A DNA stretch of 64,000 nucleotides from Channallabes apus (GCA_030522415.1 CM060107.1:4886847-4950846), one strand, 5' to 3'. Shown: positions 1 to 10,846, numbered from the stretch's first letter. Numbers and translations: made by a program. The notes: generated by a model not told the origin, from the letters alone.

Positions 1-171
1 GTCGTTCTTGTATGATGTCTATGATGTGCTTGCATGTTCTAATTGCATGTTCAGATTTTTCTGGGCACGTAACTATCCTGTAACGCTTGTCGTAGACCCA
101 TAAAAGAGGTGTTAAATCATACAGTTTATTTGGGAAAGGGGTGCTATAACTTTTCTGATTCAATAGTTAGC

Positions 172-835
172 TCAAATAATTTTATTTGTATAGCGCTTAT
201 AACAATTGACATTGTCGCAAAGCAGCTTTACACAATCAAAAGAATTAAGTTTTTATGAAATGTGAATTTGTATGAATCAAAATGATAAGATTGTCCATGA
301 TGAGCAAGCCGAGGATGATGACAACAGTGGAAAGGAAAAACTCCCTGAGATGTCAGTAGGAAGAAACCTTGAGAGGAACCAGACTCAACAGGGAGCCCAT
401 CCTCATTTGGGTGATAACGGATAGAAGGGATTGATCAGTCATATTGTGTGAGACTGGAAGTTCAGTATAACAGGAGATGTGTTTAAGTTAATATGGATTC
501 CAGTTCATTATTGGCAGCTGTAGGAAACTCCAGTCCTGAACTATCAGGACTGGACTGAAGTCACGAGTCAGAGAGAAGTCACAGAGAACAGCTGTCTGCA
601 TCAGCCGAGGCCAGGACCGTCCCCAGTCTCCATACACATCCCAGACAGACCACACGGGGCATCCATACAACGAGATCTCCAACCAGAAGCAGGACACCAG
701 GACGAGTCTGACAGGTCCAGAGCGCAGAGGGGAAAGGATGGAAAGGGAAAGAGAGAGAAGAGGAGGGAGCAGATAAGAATAAGATATGGCAGTTAGGTAT
801 GGTCACTGTCACACAATGTATAATGTGATGTACAG
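172..835 (-). repeat. L2-clade LINE 3' UTR fragment
   Basis: Minus-strand 3' end of an L2-type LINE. The low-coordinate edge holds the family tail (tttatttgtatagcgctt followed by a caattgacattgtc-like stretch), then the conserved 3' UTR block around 300-420. The same block recurs at 22549-22855, 34553-34810 and, in plus orientation, at the end of the full L2 copy at 18300-18686. No coding sequence remains. Confidence 0.8.
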
Positions 836-1250
836 ATGGTAATCATGCGGTATTCTGGTTTTACCGCCACGCCTCACGGTGGCGACATTTGGGTTTGTGC
901 GTTTGCTGGCTTCTTCCGCTGAGTGGAGCTATATAACTATAGACTGACACCTCGGGCATCAGTTCATTCTCTCAAGGATTAATGAGGCGCGCTCCTTTAG
1001 AGCTGCACGTAGTAGCGGATAGAATCAAGTGAAACATTGTAATTAAACGAATTCATAATCACAGTATTAAAATTACAGTACAATTGTAGAAATTAAATGA
1101 TGCCCAGAGGAAGCATGTGAAGCAAAAGAGGCAATTAACGACCCCAAAAAATACTATAGACATAACATTGTGCCCAAATTTTCCCCATTGAAATATAATG
1201 GGGAATCTGGTGCATGAATAGTTCCGTAGTGTTTGTCGTAGACCCTTGAA
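836..1250. other. No feature recognised
   Basis: AT-rich sequence with no ORF of note, no terminal repeats and no match to other repeats in the window that I can see. Confidence 0.5.
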
Positions 1251-1720
1251 ATTATGGAATTAAATATCTGTTCTGATCGTGTGTCTGTGTAACTTTTACA
1301 CATTATTTGTTCTCACAAATGATTTATTTTATTTAGAAATAAAATTTATTTACTCCCATGTGGTGGCATAACACTCATCCTTTTTACACACACTGTCTCA
1401 TAATTAAAAGGAAGACGAGCAGTGAGAACCTGTTGTTCAGAGGAAAGAGGAGTTCTGATGAGGTCAGTAATAAAGTGCACATATTCACTGCCTCAACCCA
1501 AATTTCTTATGCGCACCCATTTTATTTATTTATCTTTTTTGATGCTTCCAACACAAAGTATTACATACACACACATGCAAAGTAAATAAATATAACAAGG
1601 GAGACTTTAAGAAGGACCAGATTGTGAAACTTTGATTATTTGGAGGAGGTCAGTGAGTGCGTGTGCTGAAAACAATATTTAAATTCAGAACAAGAGGTGT
1701 GTGTGTGTATGTGTGTGTGT

Positions 1721-1795
1721 ACCAATCCACATAAGGTATTTGAACAGACAGATCTCTCCATTCACACAGCAGGATGACTGTAGAGCCCACTTGAG
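1721..1795 (-). pseudogene. Truncated Ig V exon of receptor copy A
   Basis: Minus-strand remnant of an immunoglobulin V exon paralogous to the intact exon at 22051-21752. It keeps the splice acceptor (cag at 1796-1798) and about 25 codons including the first Ig cysteine in the context LLCEWRDLSVQ. It then runs directly into a TG/CA microsatellite (1695-1722), so the tryptophan core, the rest of the domain and the donor site are gone. Flanking intron sequence (1250-1720) also matches the intron beside copy B (21330-21590), which shows a segmental duplication and not a processed copy. The gene copy is broken and cannot make the domain. Confidence 0.75.
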
Positions 1796-1836
1796 CTGAA
1801 ATGCTAAAATCATTTTTATCAGCAAATGATCATATA

Positions 1837-2205
1837 CAGGCGGCGCGGTGGTGTAGTGGTTAGCACTGTCGCCTTGCACCTCCAGGGTCTGGGTTCGATT
1901 CCCCGGCCAGGCTCGATTCTCGTCTCTGTGTGCATGGAATTTGCATGTTCTCCCCGTGCTTGGTGGGTTTCCTCTGGGTACTCCGGTTTCCTCAGTCCAA
2001 AGATATGCAGGTTAGGCTAATTGGCGTTCCTAAATTGCCCGTAGTGTGTGATTGGGTGTGTGTGAGTGTGTATGTGCCCTGCGATGGATTGGCACCCTGT
2101 CCAGGGTGTACCCCGCCTAGTGCCCGAAGTCTCCTGGGATAGGCTCCAGGTCCCCCGCGACCCTGAACACAGGATTAAGCGGTATAGAAGATGAATGAAT
2201 GAATG
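1837..2205 (+). repeat. V-SINE/DANA-like tRNA-derived SINE
   Basis: Full-length SINE. It has a tRNA-like head (gtggtgtagtggttagcac as box A region, ggttcgattcc as box B), the conserved central V-type block (gcatgttctccccgtg, then tccaaaga.atgcaggtta) and a tail ending in (gaat)n. A flanking duplication of about 12-14 bp (aatgatcat.tata at 1825 and 2206) marks the insertion. Other copies: 43744-44090, 47311-47626 and, reversed, 51694-51852. Confidence 0.85.
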
Positions 2206-2227
2206 AATGATCATGTATAAACTAAAA

Positions 2228-2587
2228 TATTGCCAAAGGTATTTGCTTGCATATGAACTTCCATAACTTCCATTATCCATAGGGTTTAATATGATGTTGG
2301 CCCCGCCACTTTTGCACTATAACAGCTTCAACTCTTCTGGGAAGTCCTGATCTTAACCCGATAGAACACCTTTGGGTTTAATTAGAGCGAAGACTGTGAG
2401 CCAGACCTGAAGAACGGTCAGAAATTCCCACAAACACACTCCTAAACCTTGTGGAAAGCCTTCACAAAAAAGTTGAAGCTGTTATACTGTAGCTGCAAAG
2501 GGGGCGGGGCCAACATCATATTAAATTGGATGTGACTCAAGTTCATATGCATGTGAAGGCAGGCGAGCAAATACTTTTGGCAATATA
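2228..2587. mobile_element. Tc1-derived MITE, internally deleted
   Basis: A 360 bp element with inverted ends (tattgccaaagg... at the left, ...cttttggcaatata at the right) and sub-terminal blocks known from a common fish Tc1-like family. The transposase is deleted. A longer relative lies at 27641-28187. The intron of copy B lacks it, so it arrived after the A/B duplication. Confidence 0.7.
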
Positions 2588-2667
2588 GTGCATGTATTTT
2601 TTTTTTTTCCATTTTCATGAATAAGAAACCGAGGCTGTAATATAATGTCTGAACGTGATGCTGTTAG

Positions 2668-3301
2668 TGTCATGTCTGTATGGAGAGGAGGTGACCGCAG
2701 ATGCAGGGTTTAGCACAACTGAGGTTTATTAATCAAAAAAGCCAGGTGTAGCTCAGTGGTTAAGGCATTGGACTATGGTTCAGAAGATCCCAGGTTCAAA
2801 CCCCACAACCACCAAGTTGCCACTGTTGGCCCCTTGAGCAAGGCCCTTAACCCTCAACTGCTCAGATGTATAATGAGATAAAAATGTAAGTCGCTCTGGA
2901 TAAGAGCGTCTGCCAAATGCCTAAATGTAAATGTAAAAAATTTCCAACAAAAAACATAAAAGGGGGTGAAAACTACTTCCGTCTCCCCAGACAGGGTCTG
3001 CAGACGGGCTGAAACATATACTGTAGAAAGAACCACATCAACTTCGCGACACACTGAGGGCTGCGACGCAAACCTGCAGCCACCACTCAGTCCTGGGAGA
3101 AAGCATACACAGGTAACATGTGGGTTAGAATCACACATAAGGAGGTGCACAACAGTGAACAGACAGAGTGGTACGGGCTCGACTGGAAATTAATGGAGAA
3201 CAATTTCACACTCAGACACATTAGGGGGAGACAAAGCGATGGCTCAGTAATCCGGTGAGCCAGATCTTATTCCCCAGGGTTGAGGTGGTTCAGGTGTGAC
3301 A
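2668..3301 (-). mobile_element. Solo LTR (family 1), interrupted by a SINE
   Basis: Starts with tgtcatgtctg and ends with caggtgtgaca, so the ends are TG...CA and inverted. It is flanked by a perfect 5-bp duplication gttag (2663-2667 and 3302-3306). On the minus strand it matches the solo LTR at 37773-38294. A SINE (2738-2938) sits inside it. No internal retroelement sequence is present, so it is a recombination product of an LTR element. Confidence 0.75.
2738..2938 (+). repeat. tRNA-derived SINE with L2-type LINE tail
   Basis: tRNA-like head with box A (tagctcagtggttaagg) and box B (ggttcaaaccc), a body, and a 3' tail (cgctctggataagagcgtc then tgccaaatgcctaaatgtaa). The tail is the reverse complement of the 3' end of the LINE fragment at 24261-25391. 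It is inserted in the solo LTR. A degenerate sister copy lies at 3980-4170. Confidence 0.85.
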
Positions 3302-3306
3302 GTTAG

Positions 3307-3979
3307 TAGACATTAATTTTGGAAAATACAACAAAACAGCCTTTCCTTTAAACAATGTCTAATACTACTGTATCTATTGCTTAGCACCAACATCAGTACT
3401 TTTACTAGTGTTCAATTCCTTATAAAGAAAAGCTCAGATCGCAGCATCTGACACCATGTGACACTATGTGGAGTAAATCCAATATATATTGTTGTGGTAA
3501 TAAACAGACGATTCTCAGGATAACTTTAACCTTGGTAATTTGCACCAGCATTAGGATACCCTTGGTTTGTATTTGGATTGTAGTTCATTAGTACAACTAG
3601 CATATTACATTAGCATTAGCATTGACATTCAGTTAACTTGCTAACTTTTAACATTTAATTTTTTTAATGTAAAGAAAGCATGTCTTAGGAGAAGCAGTAG
3701 TGTGCGATTTAATGATTTTAAATTTAGCTCGATCAAAACAGCAGGAAACATAACACTACAGAACACTTGAACTGATGAAAATGAACCAAATCTGACGCAG
3801 AAACCACTGAGGTGATAATTACATACTAATTATATACTAGGGACTTTTTTGCAGACCTCATGAGAGAGAAACAGAAGCTGTTCATTGTTCATTTTCACAA
3901 AACAAGATAAACAGGTTCATTTTAGCGTCGTTATTCAAAGTCATGATGTTGACACACAACAAGTGAGGAAACCTGGTTC
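3307..3979. other. Intronic or intergenic sequence of copy A
   Basis: No gene seen. The stretch 3890-3980 (cgtcgttattcaaagtcatgatg and following) matches 25700-25780 beside copy B, one of the anchors of the A/B duplication. The rest is unrecognised. Confidence 0.5.
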
Positions 3980-4170
3980 ATGACTCAGTCATTCAGGCTT
4001 CTGACTACTGACTGAAAGGTCCCAGGCTCAAACCACAGCAGTACTAATTTGCCACCGTTGGGCCCCTGAGGGAGGCCCTTAACCCTCACCTGCTCATATG
4101 TGTAATGAGAGAAATGTAAGTTGCTCTGGATAAGGGAATCTGCCAAATGACTTAAATATAAATATAAATG
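3980..4170 (+). repeat. Degenerate tRNA-derived SINE
   Basis: Same family as 2738-2938: ggcccttaaccctcacctgctca body and a ctctggataagggaatctgc tail, with a decayed tRNA head. Confidence 0.7.
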
Positions 4171-4642
4171 ACTGGCTAAAACACCCGAGCTCCATTGAAT
4201 CCGAACACACAGTTTTAATGGCAAGTAAAAGCATCAATGTAATAACTCCTAACTAGGGAAGGTCTTTATGCTCACACTGTGAGGTAGTACTATTCAAACA
4301 ATAAAATAATAGATAATAGAACAATATCACTACTATTCAAACAATAAAATAATAGATCAAGCTATATTCGATCTCGGGCTTCCAGATTCTGATTTGTGGC
4401 GGAGATTCGCTAATAAAAACCAGCGACAGCACCTCACCTACTGCACCAGTTAGGGACTGTGTTTAAATACTGTCTGACTAAAATAAAGATAATATTCTTA
4501 TAATAAATAAAGAAATTAATACATTTAGTTACTGTTAGTGTCAGTGTCATGCATGGCTGTGTATAATGATTGTGCTTAATCATTTTTAATGACATTTTAT
4601 TGGATTTATTTAAATAACTTCCAGGTCATGTCATGTTTATAG

Positions 4643-5101
4643 CCCTATCTCACCTATGCGGTTTGACTCATGGTGAGGTGCGGTGTCAGGCACCATGAGT
4701 CGCCGTGATTGCCCGCCGACGTTCCGCTGGTGCTCTGCGAAGTTATGTGAGGACCGCAAGCTTCCTCAAGGACCGGCAAAAAAATTAAACATGTTTAATT
4801 TTTCATGCAGAAAGATGGAAACGTACTCACAGCGCCAAAAACTCACGCTGAATCATGATGAACCATACTTACGGCCACCGCACGAAACCGCATAGGTGAG
4901 ATAGGGGTATTAGTTTTTTTGGCGGTCCTCGCGGAAGCTTGCGGACCTTGCATAACTTTGTGGAACGTCGGCGGGCAATCGCGGCAGCTCACGGTGCCTA
5001 ACAACGTATCTCAACGTGAGTCAAACCGCATAGGTGAGATAAGGTCAACTTCTATTCTGTCATCTCATCATATTCGATGAGACCATGTAGGTGAGATAGG
5101 G
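4643..5101. mobile_element. Fold-back MITE with double inverted structure
   Basis: 4643-4906 is bounded by 22-bp inverted ends (ccctatctcacctatgcggt... and its complement). The adjoining 4907-5045 is a near inverted copy of 4650-4790 and ends in another ...cgcataggtgagataagg; a weaker end (taggtgagataggg) closes at 5101. No transposase ORF. Target duplication not clear. Confidence 0.65.
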
Positions 5102-5312
5102 GGATAAAGCATTACAATCATTCATAAAAATTAATGGATACGGGGTTTGAAACTCCCTAGTTTATTTTCTCATTTAACTAAACCAAATTTAGTTCGGGAC
5201 GGTTCGGGAAACACACTTAGAAAAGTAATCAACTTACGTAAGATATATCTTAAGAGTCTTCTTAGCACGCTAAGAGTGTGCGTTATTGGGAAACTGGGCC
5301 CTGGTCACTCAC

Positions 5313-5424
5313 CCACACAGGCAGCGACATGTAAGATAAACACATACAGGAGGGTCATGATGTCCATAAGACTGTTGTGGATTCTTTGAAACAAACGCAT
5401 GAAAATGAGACCCCTTTTGTCCAT
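5313..5424 (-). pseudogene. Signal-peptide exon of receptor copy A
   Basis: Minus-strand exon 1 starting at an ATG at 5424 (a second ATG at 5400). It encodes a short basic stretch and a hydrophobic segment (IMTLLYVFILHVAACV) and ends at a consensus donor (G|gtgagtg at 5313/5312) in phase 1, as expected for an Ig-superfamily signal exon. The matching copy-B exon is at 27442-27545. The exon itself is open, but its downstream Ig exon (1721-1795) is truncated and no membrane exon is found in the window, so I class the gene copy as a pseudogene. Confidence 0.6.
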
Positions 5425-5451
5425 GTCTGGAATGTATGTATGTGTACATAT

Positions 5452-5976
5452 TGTCACGGCATGCGCCTTTGATGGGCGTGCGCCCAAATCTACTATCGTT
5501 CCCGTGGCACCTTCACGTCCCCGCCGTCGAAGAGGAAAAGGCCGCGAGGAGGACAGCGTTAAGGCCCCCGATTCCAGCCGGGAAAGTCGCCCAGCCGACA
5601 GACGTCAGCGAGGACTCCCGTCTGAGGCCGCGCCCACAGAGAGCTGGGAGGGGCCATGCTGGCCACCGACAGCAGGAGAAGCGCCGTCATGAGGGAGCGC
5701 GCAGGAGCGCTGCCTCTGCATGCTCCTTTCTGCCACTCCGCCCACTGCCAGCTGTGTGCCCACATGGCAGCATGGTACTGCCCCCGGACCTGCATGTGCA
5801 CTTCATCCCTTCTCCTTTCTTTCTCTCCTCACTCCTTTAACCCTTTCCTTCCCCATTTATCCTAAATAAAGTAGCCCTTTTCCCATAAGACCTCACCTCG
5901 TGTCTTCATGTTGTGTGACACACCACAATGTGTGCTTCATGGTGCCGCCCATGCGACATGGGTCGAACTCATTACA
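5452..5976 (+). mobile_element. Probable solo LTR (family 2)
   Basis: Begins tgtcacggcatg and ends cattaca, with a polyadenylation signal (aataaag at 5865) placed as in an LTR R region. The flanks share atat (5448-5451 and 5977-5980), a weak low-complexity duplication. No internal element. It has no similarity to family 1. It lies just upstream of the copy A signal exon. Confidence 0.55.
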
Positions 5977-6049
5977 ATATATACAGTATATATAAAATCA
6001 TGACCACTCTTATAGTGTTAGCTAGCTGTTAGCGGTAGCTCCTGTTTTC

Positions 6050-6470
6050 CTAAAATGTGAGTGGTGTAGGGAACAAGTGAACAATGGATTTTCACTTCAC
6101 CGGAAGTGTGGTAATGATAAATTTCCCATCAGTCATTGCGCCTCGCTGGAGCGCAAAACAAAGGACATACAAGAAATTAACATACAGTATATATTGTCAT
6201 TATTATTGAGGATTCAATAATTCTTGTAAATTAATCAAGTAATTCATTTACGAGTTATTCAGTAGAATGCTCTATAGCAGCAGCAACAGGTAACCTGAGG
6301 TGATTGTTACCATGGTAACGCACGGAGGACATGAAGTCTACAGTGTTTCAAATGGTGGAATTTTGTCGAGGGAAGTTCCCTTAACCGACATTACCTGAAC
6401 AGGGAGCAGCGAGTAAATGCAGCCTCACCAGAGGCATTCCACAGTGTACTTCAAAGCATGCTTCCTACTT
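6050..6470. repeat. Repeat block shared with 32340-33260
   Basis: gtgtagggaacaagtgaaca, cttcaccggaagtg and the 6396-6455 stretch (cctgaacagggag... ccagaggcattccac) recur in the same order near 32.4 and 33.2 kb. Nature unknown; it could be a MITE or part of a segmental duplication. Confidence 0.55.
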
Positions 6471-7085
6471 CCGGTTCTCTGTGGAGTTATTGTTGGTTAA
6501 GGGATCTTACAGATTACTAGCCTAAAGAATCGTAAGGATTTATTGACTAAATGTATTAGAATTAAAATATTACATTATTTACAGATTCTTATTGTCATAG
6601 TAATAGTACATCATCCTCAATAATAATGAATGCTGCACGAGAATAATGTCAGGTCTCGTAGCCATGTTATTGTCACTGTCCTCCTCGCACTTCTAAGGTT
6701 AAACTAAGAGAAAATCCCGAGCCTGCATTCCTTCGTACCACTTTTAGCCTGGCATATTTCTTTATATTACGCGAACAACGTGAGAAAATCCATCGACGGT
6801 TATGACTTTGTGTGAGAAGAGTACTGGCAATGATGGCCTTGACCTTTAACTTATGGTGCATTAATGTAACTAGTAACTAGTTAGCTCCCCTAGTTGTTAA
6901 TAGCTACATTCAAAGCTTAATTAACTGTCACAGTTTGTTTATATTATTAATATAAAATAAAATGTGATTTTTGTTTTTTTTGCATTTAGCTCTACATAAG
7001 TGTTACATCAAGGTGTAAATGGTGTTTTTAGTATAGACATGAATGCTGACATACGACATCACCAAAAAATGGATTACAAAACAAA
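6471..7085. other. No feature recognised
   Basis: AT-rich, no gene or repeat boundary that I can support. Confidence 0.45.
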
Positions 7086-7101
7086 ATTCTGCAGAAGTGA
7101 A

Positions 7102-7272
7102 GTCGGGCATTGGTGACTCGGTAGTAGTTTCTCACCTGCCATGTGGAAGGCTCGGGTTTGAGTCCCACCCAATGTTCAAACCCCTACCACTGGATGCCAT
7201 GCCGGTCCCAAGCCTGGGTAAAAAGGAAGGGGTGATCAGGAAGGACATCAGGCATAACACCTGAGCCAAGTT
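7102..7272 (+). repeat. SINE with RTE tail, 5' part (split)
   Basis: Left part of a SINE cut in two by the LTR element at 7273-10778. A tRNA-like head (ggtgactcggtagtag, then ggtttgagtcc) is followed by the body. Its other part is 10779-10846. The whole SINE is flanked by a perfect 16-bp duplication attctgcagaagtgaa (7086-7101 and 10847-10862). Confidence 0.8.
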
Positions 7273-7975
7273 TGTAACGCTTGGATTGTATTAACCGCTT
7301 GGTTACAAATAAACGGATTCGGGAATCTAAACAGGGGCTTGATAACAACACTTCCGGTATTGCGCAACCGCAGCTGGACAAAACACGACGCGACACAAAA
7401 CAATTATAATAAATTAAACCAAGTGTATTATACAAGACAGACAGATAAATAAACAAACACGGTGCACCACAAACCAATATATACAAATATATACAAATAG
7501 AAAAAAGTGTGTATGCGATGTATGTGGGTGTGTGAGTGAGTGTATGATAGTCCAGAGTCTGAAAAAACGGCAATTGGGGTGAAATGGTGAGTTGGAGAGA
7601 TGGGTCAATCTCACCAGATAAAGATGGTAGGTCTGGGAGATCGACAAACAGAATGAGCTGGGTACTGAATGAAATTATCAAAGTATAATCCACAAGCAGT
7701 CGCTCAGCTTCAAAACACATGCAGCGCGCTGTCTTCATCTCTCCGTGTTGGCTACCTTGCCAGTTCCGGCTTTATGCCGGATCATGTGACCCCCGTCACT
7801 TCCGGGTTCCCATGCGTTGCGATCGCGCATGCGCGGGAACTTGCCCGGTGACCAAAACACTGTCAATAGGGGAACAGAAACCGCTAGGGCACACCTTTGG
7901 CCACAGGTGAGCAGCATTAGCTCCACATCCAATTCCCTGTGTATGAAAACGCCCCTTTTGTGTGGCTGTGCTACA
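7273..7975 (-). repeat. 3' LTR
   Basis: Downstream LTR in element orientation; nearly identical to 10076-10778. The stop codon of the internal ORF (7971-7973) lies just inside it. Confidence 0.9.
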
Positions 7976-10016
7976 TAGACCCCCCCCCCAAGCTTCCGGC
8001 GTCTGAGGAGAATGTCCGCACAAGCACTTTAAATTCGCCACACCATACCGATCGGCTTTTTGTGGGTATCCCCAAGACCTTGTGTATTTTTTTCGGTCTT
8101 TTTCTGGGTTTTATCTCTGCTGGACCCTCCCACTGGGGCACTCGCCTTGCAGAATATCTCTTGGCTGTGGAGGAGGGAGGTCGAGTTTTGATCCAAACCA
8201 GTTCTCCCGGGTGAAAGTGCGCTGCTTCGCCCCGGGTATTGAGACATCTGGCTTGTCTGGATCTGCGGTGTTCTGCTCTTTGTTGGCCCTCCTCCATGAT
8301 GAGTCTTTGTCGGGGTGTTGATGAAAGTCCTGTCTTGTGTCGGTGGCACCTGCTGCAAGCTCTAGTGTAATGCCAGACGTCCTTCCGCACCGTCGGCCAC
8401 CAGGCCACCTCTAGTAACCTCAGCAGGGTCTTCAGTTGTCCCCAGTGTCCTCCCAGTGGATTGTCGTGATAATAACTTAGAAAGTTTTTTGTAAGCGACT
8501 GGGGGACTACTAGCTGAAGTTTCTCTCCTTTCCTCACTGGTACCCGGCGATATAACATGCCCTGATGACGTTCGAAGGTGACCCTCTGATCTGGTATGCT
8601 CCTTGGATGGTCGTTGGAGAGCAGCTTTAAAACCGTAGGGTCCTTCTGTTGGGCTTTGATGATCTCGCTCAGGTCGCTCGGAAAGTTGGAGGCCTCTTTA
8701 GTGGACGTGGTGGGTAGACGTGGGGTGTCAGCTCCTTTCAGCGGCGGGGGTGCTCGGGGTATGGCATCTGGACCTGGAAGAAAGCGGTCCTCGCTATCTT
8801 TCTCTCCCCTATCACCTCTCTCCACCTGATGTTCCATGGTGCTCGCCGCTCCTCTTAACGCCCCTCTCGTATTGCTGTTCTCCCGGGCTCGCCCCATCTG
8901 TTCTTCCTCGGAGATATCAGGTTTTCCTATGAGACAGAGGGCGGGATGTTCATCGGCAGAGTCTCCCAGGCGTTGCCCCGGCAGCTGTACCGGAGACCTC
9001 GGGTTGTCTTCCTCTTCGTCGAGGTCGTCATCCAGTATGAACGCCGCCGTGAACGCCTGCTTAAAAGACTCCCAGTCCTTCACCTTGCCTTTCTCCGCCT
9101 TCCACCAACTCAGAGCAGGCCCTCGTAGAACTGTACCGAGGGTTCCCAGCAGCTCTGGTCGGGTCAGGGGTCTGATCTCCATATACTTCTCCGCTTGTTC
9201 GATGAAATTCCTCACCTCAGCTGTCTCTGACGCGTCGCAGAAGGCTGGGAACTCCACACAGATGGATGGATGATCATGCAGAGAAGAAGAAGAAGAAAGT
9301 GGGGAGGAGAGCAGTGCCGAGGAGTGTGCTGGAACACCAGGAGGAACGTCGGCGATGGCATGAGTGCTTGGAAGCTTTACCTTGGCTGTTGCTGTAGTGG
9401 TTGGAGTGCTGGGCAGATGTTGTGTAGGAGATGGAGGGGATGCAGGGGTGCAGGCCTGTAACCTGTGTGTGGTGGGCGTACTAGTGAGACGCAGTCTCTT
9501 CATCCGGTTTTCCCAGATGACGTCACGGCGTAGAAAACAGTCAACGATGGCTCTCTCCATTTTTTCGAGAGCCTCCTGGCAGTAGCGCTGCAGCCCTTCC
9601 AAGCTCGCGTCCACTGCGTCACGAAGACTGCTTTCCCTGTTGAGACTGCTGTCTATGGATTGTCTATAATCCTTCTCCATAGAGCTCACTTTATCAGTAA
9701 GCACCCCCAAGTCCATCTTACATTGAAATAGTTCTTTTTGTAGTGTGTGCACTACCCCCATATCAGTCCCATGAACAATAATATTATTATTATCATCATC
9801 ATTGTCATTATCATGGTTATCAGATAAATATAAAGAACTAATCAATGAAGTTAAGTCTGTTGTAGGGTTACGGCGTGTATTAAATGCATCCTCTACCGGC
9901 ATGTTATTATGCACTACACAGTCGGCCTTAGCAGCACTACTAGCATTAGCATTAGCCTTAGCTTTAGCACTAGCATTAGCGATGTTAACATTATCGTTCA
10001 TTTTGTTCAGCCACAT
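7971..10016 (-). CDS. Gag-integrase fusion ORF of LTR element
   Basis: A single open frame of 681 codons on the element strand, taken from the first ATG after the 5' LTR and primer site (10016). The frame is also open upstream through the LTR, but that part is LTR shadow. The N-terminal third is low complexity (Ala/Lys/Asn, then Asp/Asn repeats). A retrotransposon Gag core follows (FPAFCDASETAEVRNFIEQA to the WWKAEKG and FKQAFTAAF motifs). An acidic/charged linker leads to an integrase zinc-binding module (YYHDNPLGGHWG ... CSRCHRHK) and a basic integrase C-terminal segment (HFHPGELVWIKTR). Protease, reverse transcriptase, RNase H and the integrase DDE core are missing, yet the frame is continuous across these deletions. 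I infer a trans-mobilised element whose Gag may still be made. Confidence 0.8.
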   Translation of the reverse strand: MWLNKMNDNVNIANASAKAKANANASSAAKADCVVHNNMPVEDAFNTRRNPTTDLTSLISSLYLSDNHDNDNDDDNNNIIVHGTDMGVVHTLQKELFQCKMDLGVLTDKVSSMEKDYRQSIDSSLNRESSLRDAVDASLEGLQRYCQEALEKMERAIVDCFLRRDVIWENRMKRLRLTSTPTTHRLQACTPASPPSPTQHLPSTPTTTATAKVKLPSTHAIADVPPGVPAHSSALLSSPLSSSSSLHDHPSICVEFPAFCDASETAEVRNFIEQAEKYMEIRPLTRPELLGTLGTVLRGPALSWWKAEKGKVKDWESFKQAFTAAFILDDDLDEEEDNPRSPVQLPGQRLGDSADEHPALCLIGKPDISEEEQMGRARENSNTRGALRGAASTMEHQVERGDRGEKDSEDRFLPGPDAIPRAPPPLKGADTPRLPTTSTKEASNFPSDLSEIIKAQQKDPTVLKLLSNDHPRSIPDQRVTFERHQGMLYRRVPVRKGEKLQLVVPQSLTKNFLSYYHDNPLGGHWGQLKTLLRLLEVAWWPTVRKDVWHYTRACSRCHRHKTGLSSTPRQRLIMEEGQQRAEHRRSRQARCLNTRGEAAHFHPGELVWIKTRPPSSTAKRYSARRVPQWEGPAEIKPRKRPKKIHKVLGIPTKSRSVWCGEFKVLVRTFSSDAGSLGGGSM

Positions 10017-10075
10017 CACACAAAACCGGAAAATATCCCAAAATACAGATTCCCCGTGCGTACGGGCCACCACTA

Positions 10076-10778
10076 TGTAACGCTTGGATTGTATTAACCG
10101 CTTGGTTACAAATAAACGGTTTCGGGAATCTAAACAGGGGCTTGATAACAACACTTCCGGTATTGCGCAACCGCAGCTGGACAAAACACGACGCGACACA
10201 AAACAATTATAATAAATTAAACCAAGTGTATTATACAAGACAGACAGATAAATAAACAAACACGGTGCACCACAAACCAATATATACAAATATATACAAA
10301 TAGAAAAAAGTGTGTATGCGATGTATGCGGGTGTGTGAGTGAGTGTATGATAGTCCAGAGTCTGAAAAAACGGCAATTGGGGTGAAATGGTGAGTTGGAG
10401 AGATGGGTCAATCTCACCAGATAAAGATGGTAGGTCTGGGAGATCGACAAACGGAATGAGCTGGGTACTGAATGAAATTATCAAAGTATAATCCACAAGC
10501 AGTCGCTCAGCTTCAAAAAACATGCAGCGCGCTGTCTTCATCTCTCCGTGTTGGCTACCTTGCCAGTTCCGGCTTTATGCCGGATCATGTGACCCCCGTC
10601 ACTTCCGGGTTCCCATGCGTTGCGATCGCGCATGCGCGGGAACTTGCCCGGTGACCAAAACACTGTCAATAGGGGAACAGAAACCGCTAGGGCACACCTT
10701 TGGCCACAGGTGAGCAGCATTAGCTCCACATCCAATTCCCTGTGTATGAAAACGCCCCTTTTGTGTGGCTGTGCTACA
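10076..10778 (-). repeat. 5' LTR
   Basis: Upstream LTR in element orientation. Matches 7273-7975 along its full length with about four substitutions, so the insertion is young. Confidence 0.9.
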
Positions 10779-10846
10779 AGTTGTTGTGTGGATCAGTTGG
10801 TCCGCTGTGGCGACCCCTCAATAGGAGCAGCTGAAAGACTAACATC
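10779..10846 (+). repeat. SINE with RTE tail, 3' part (split)
   Basis: Right part of the SINE begun at 7102. Its tail (ccgctgtggcgacccct ... gcagctgaaagac) is the same as the 3' end of the RTE LINE at 12020-12062. Confidence 0.8.

Larger units (their letters stand above)
7273..10778 (-). mobile_element. Non-autonomous Gypsy-like LTR retrotransposon
   Basis: Two 703-bp direct repeats (7273-7975, 10076-10778), each tgtaacgc...gctaca, flank about 2.1 kb. They differ at about four positions by eye. The insertion duplicates agtt (7269-7272 and 10779-10782; a 5-bp aagtt reading is also possible). On the minus strand a G-rich polypurine tract (7976-7995) abuts the downstream LTR, and the sequence after the upstream LTR starts TAGTGG, which fits a tRNA primer site. 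The interior has gag and integrase parts but no protease, reverse transcriptase or RNase H. Confidence 0.9.

Noticed and set aside
2738..2800. Possible tRNA gene
   Set aside because: Box A and B are present but it continues into a LINE-type tail and recurs as a repeat, so it is a SINE head. The same holds for 1837, 28272, 43744 and 52815.
7184..7738. 184-codon LTR ORF
   Set aside because: Entirely within the LTR and its flank; the 5' LTR copy shows the same shadow frame.
10017..10541. N-terminal extension of the gag ORF to 856 residues
   Set aside because: The extra 175 codons are LTR sequence (R/U5) and primer-site region upstream of the likely first translated ATG.
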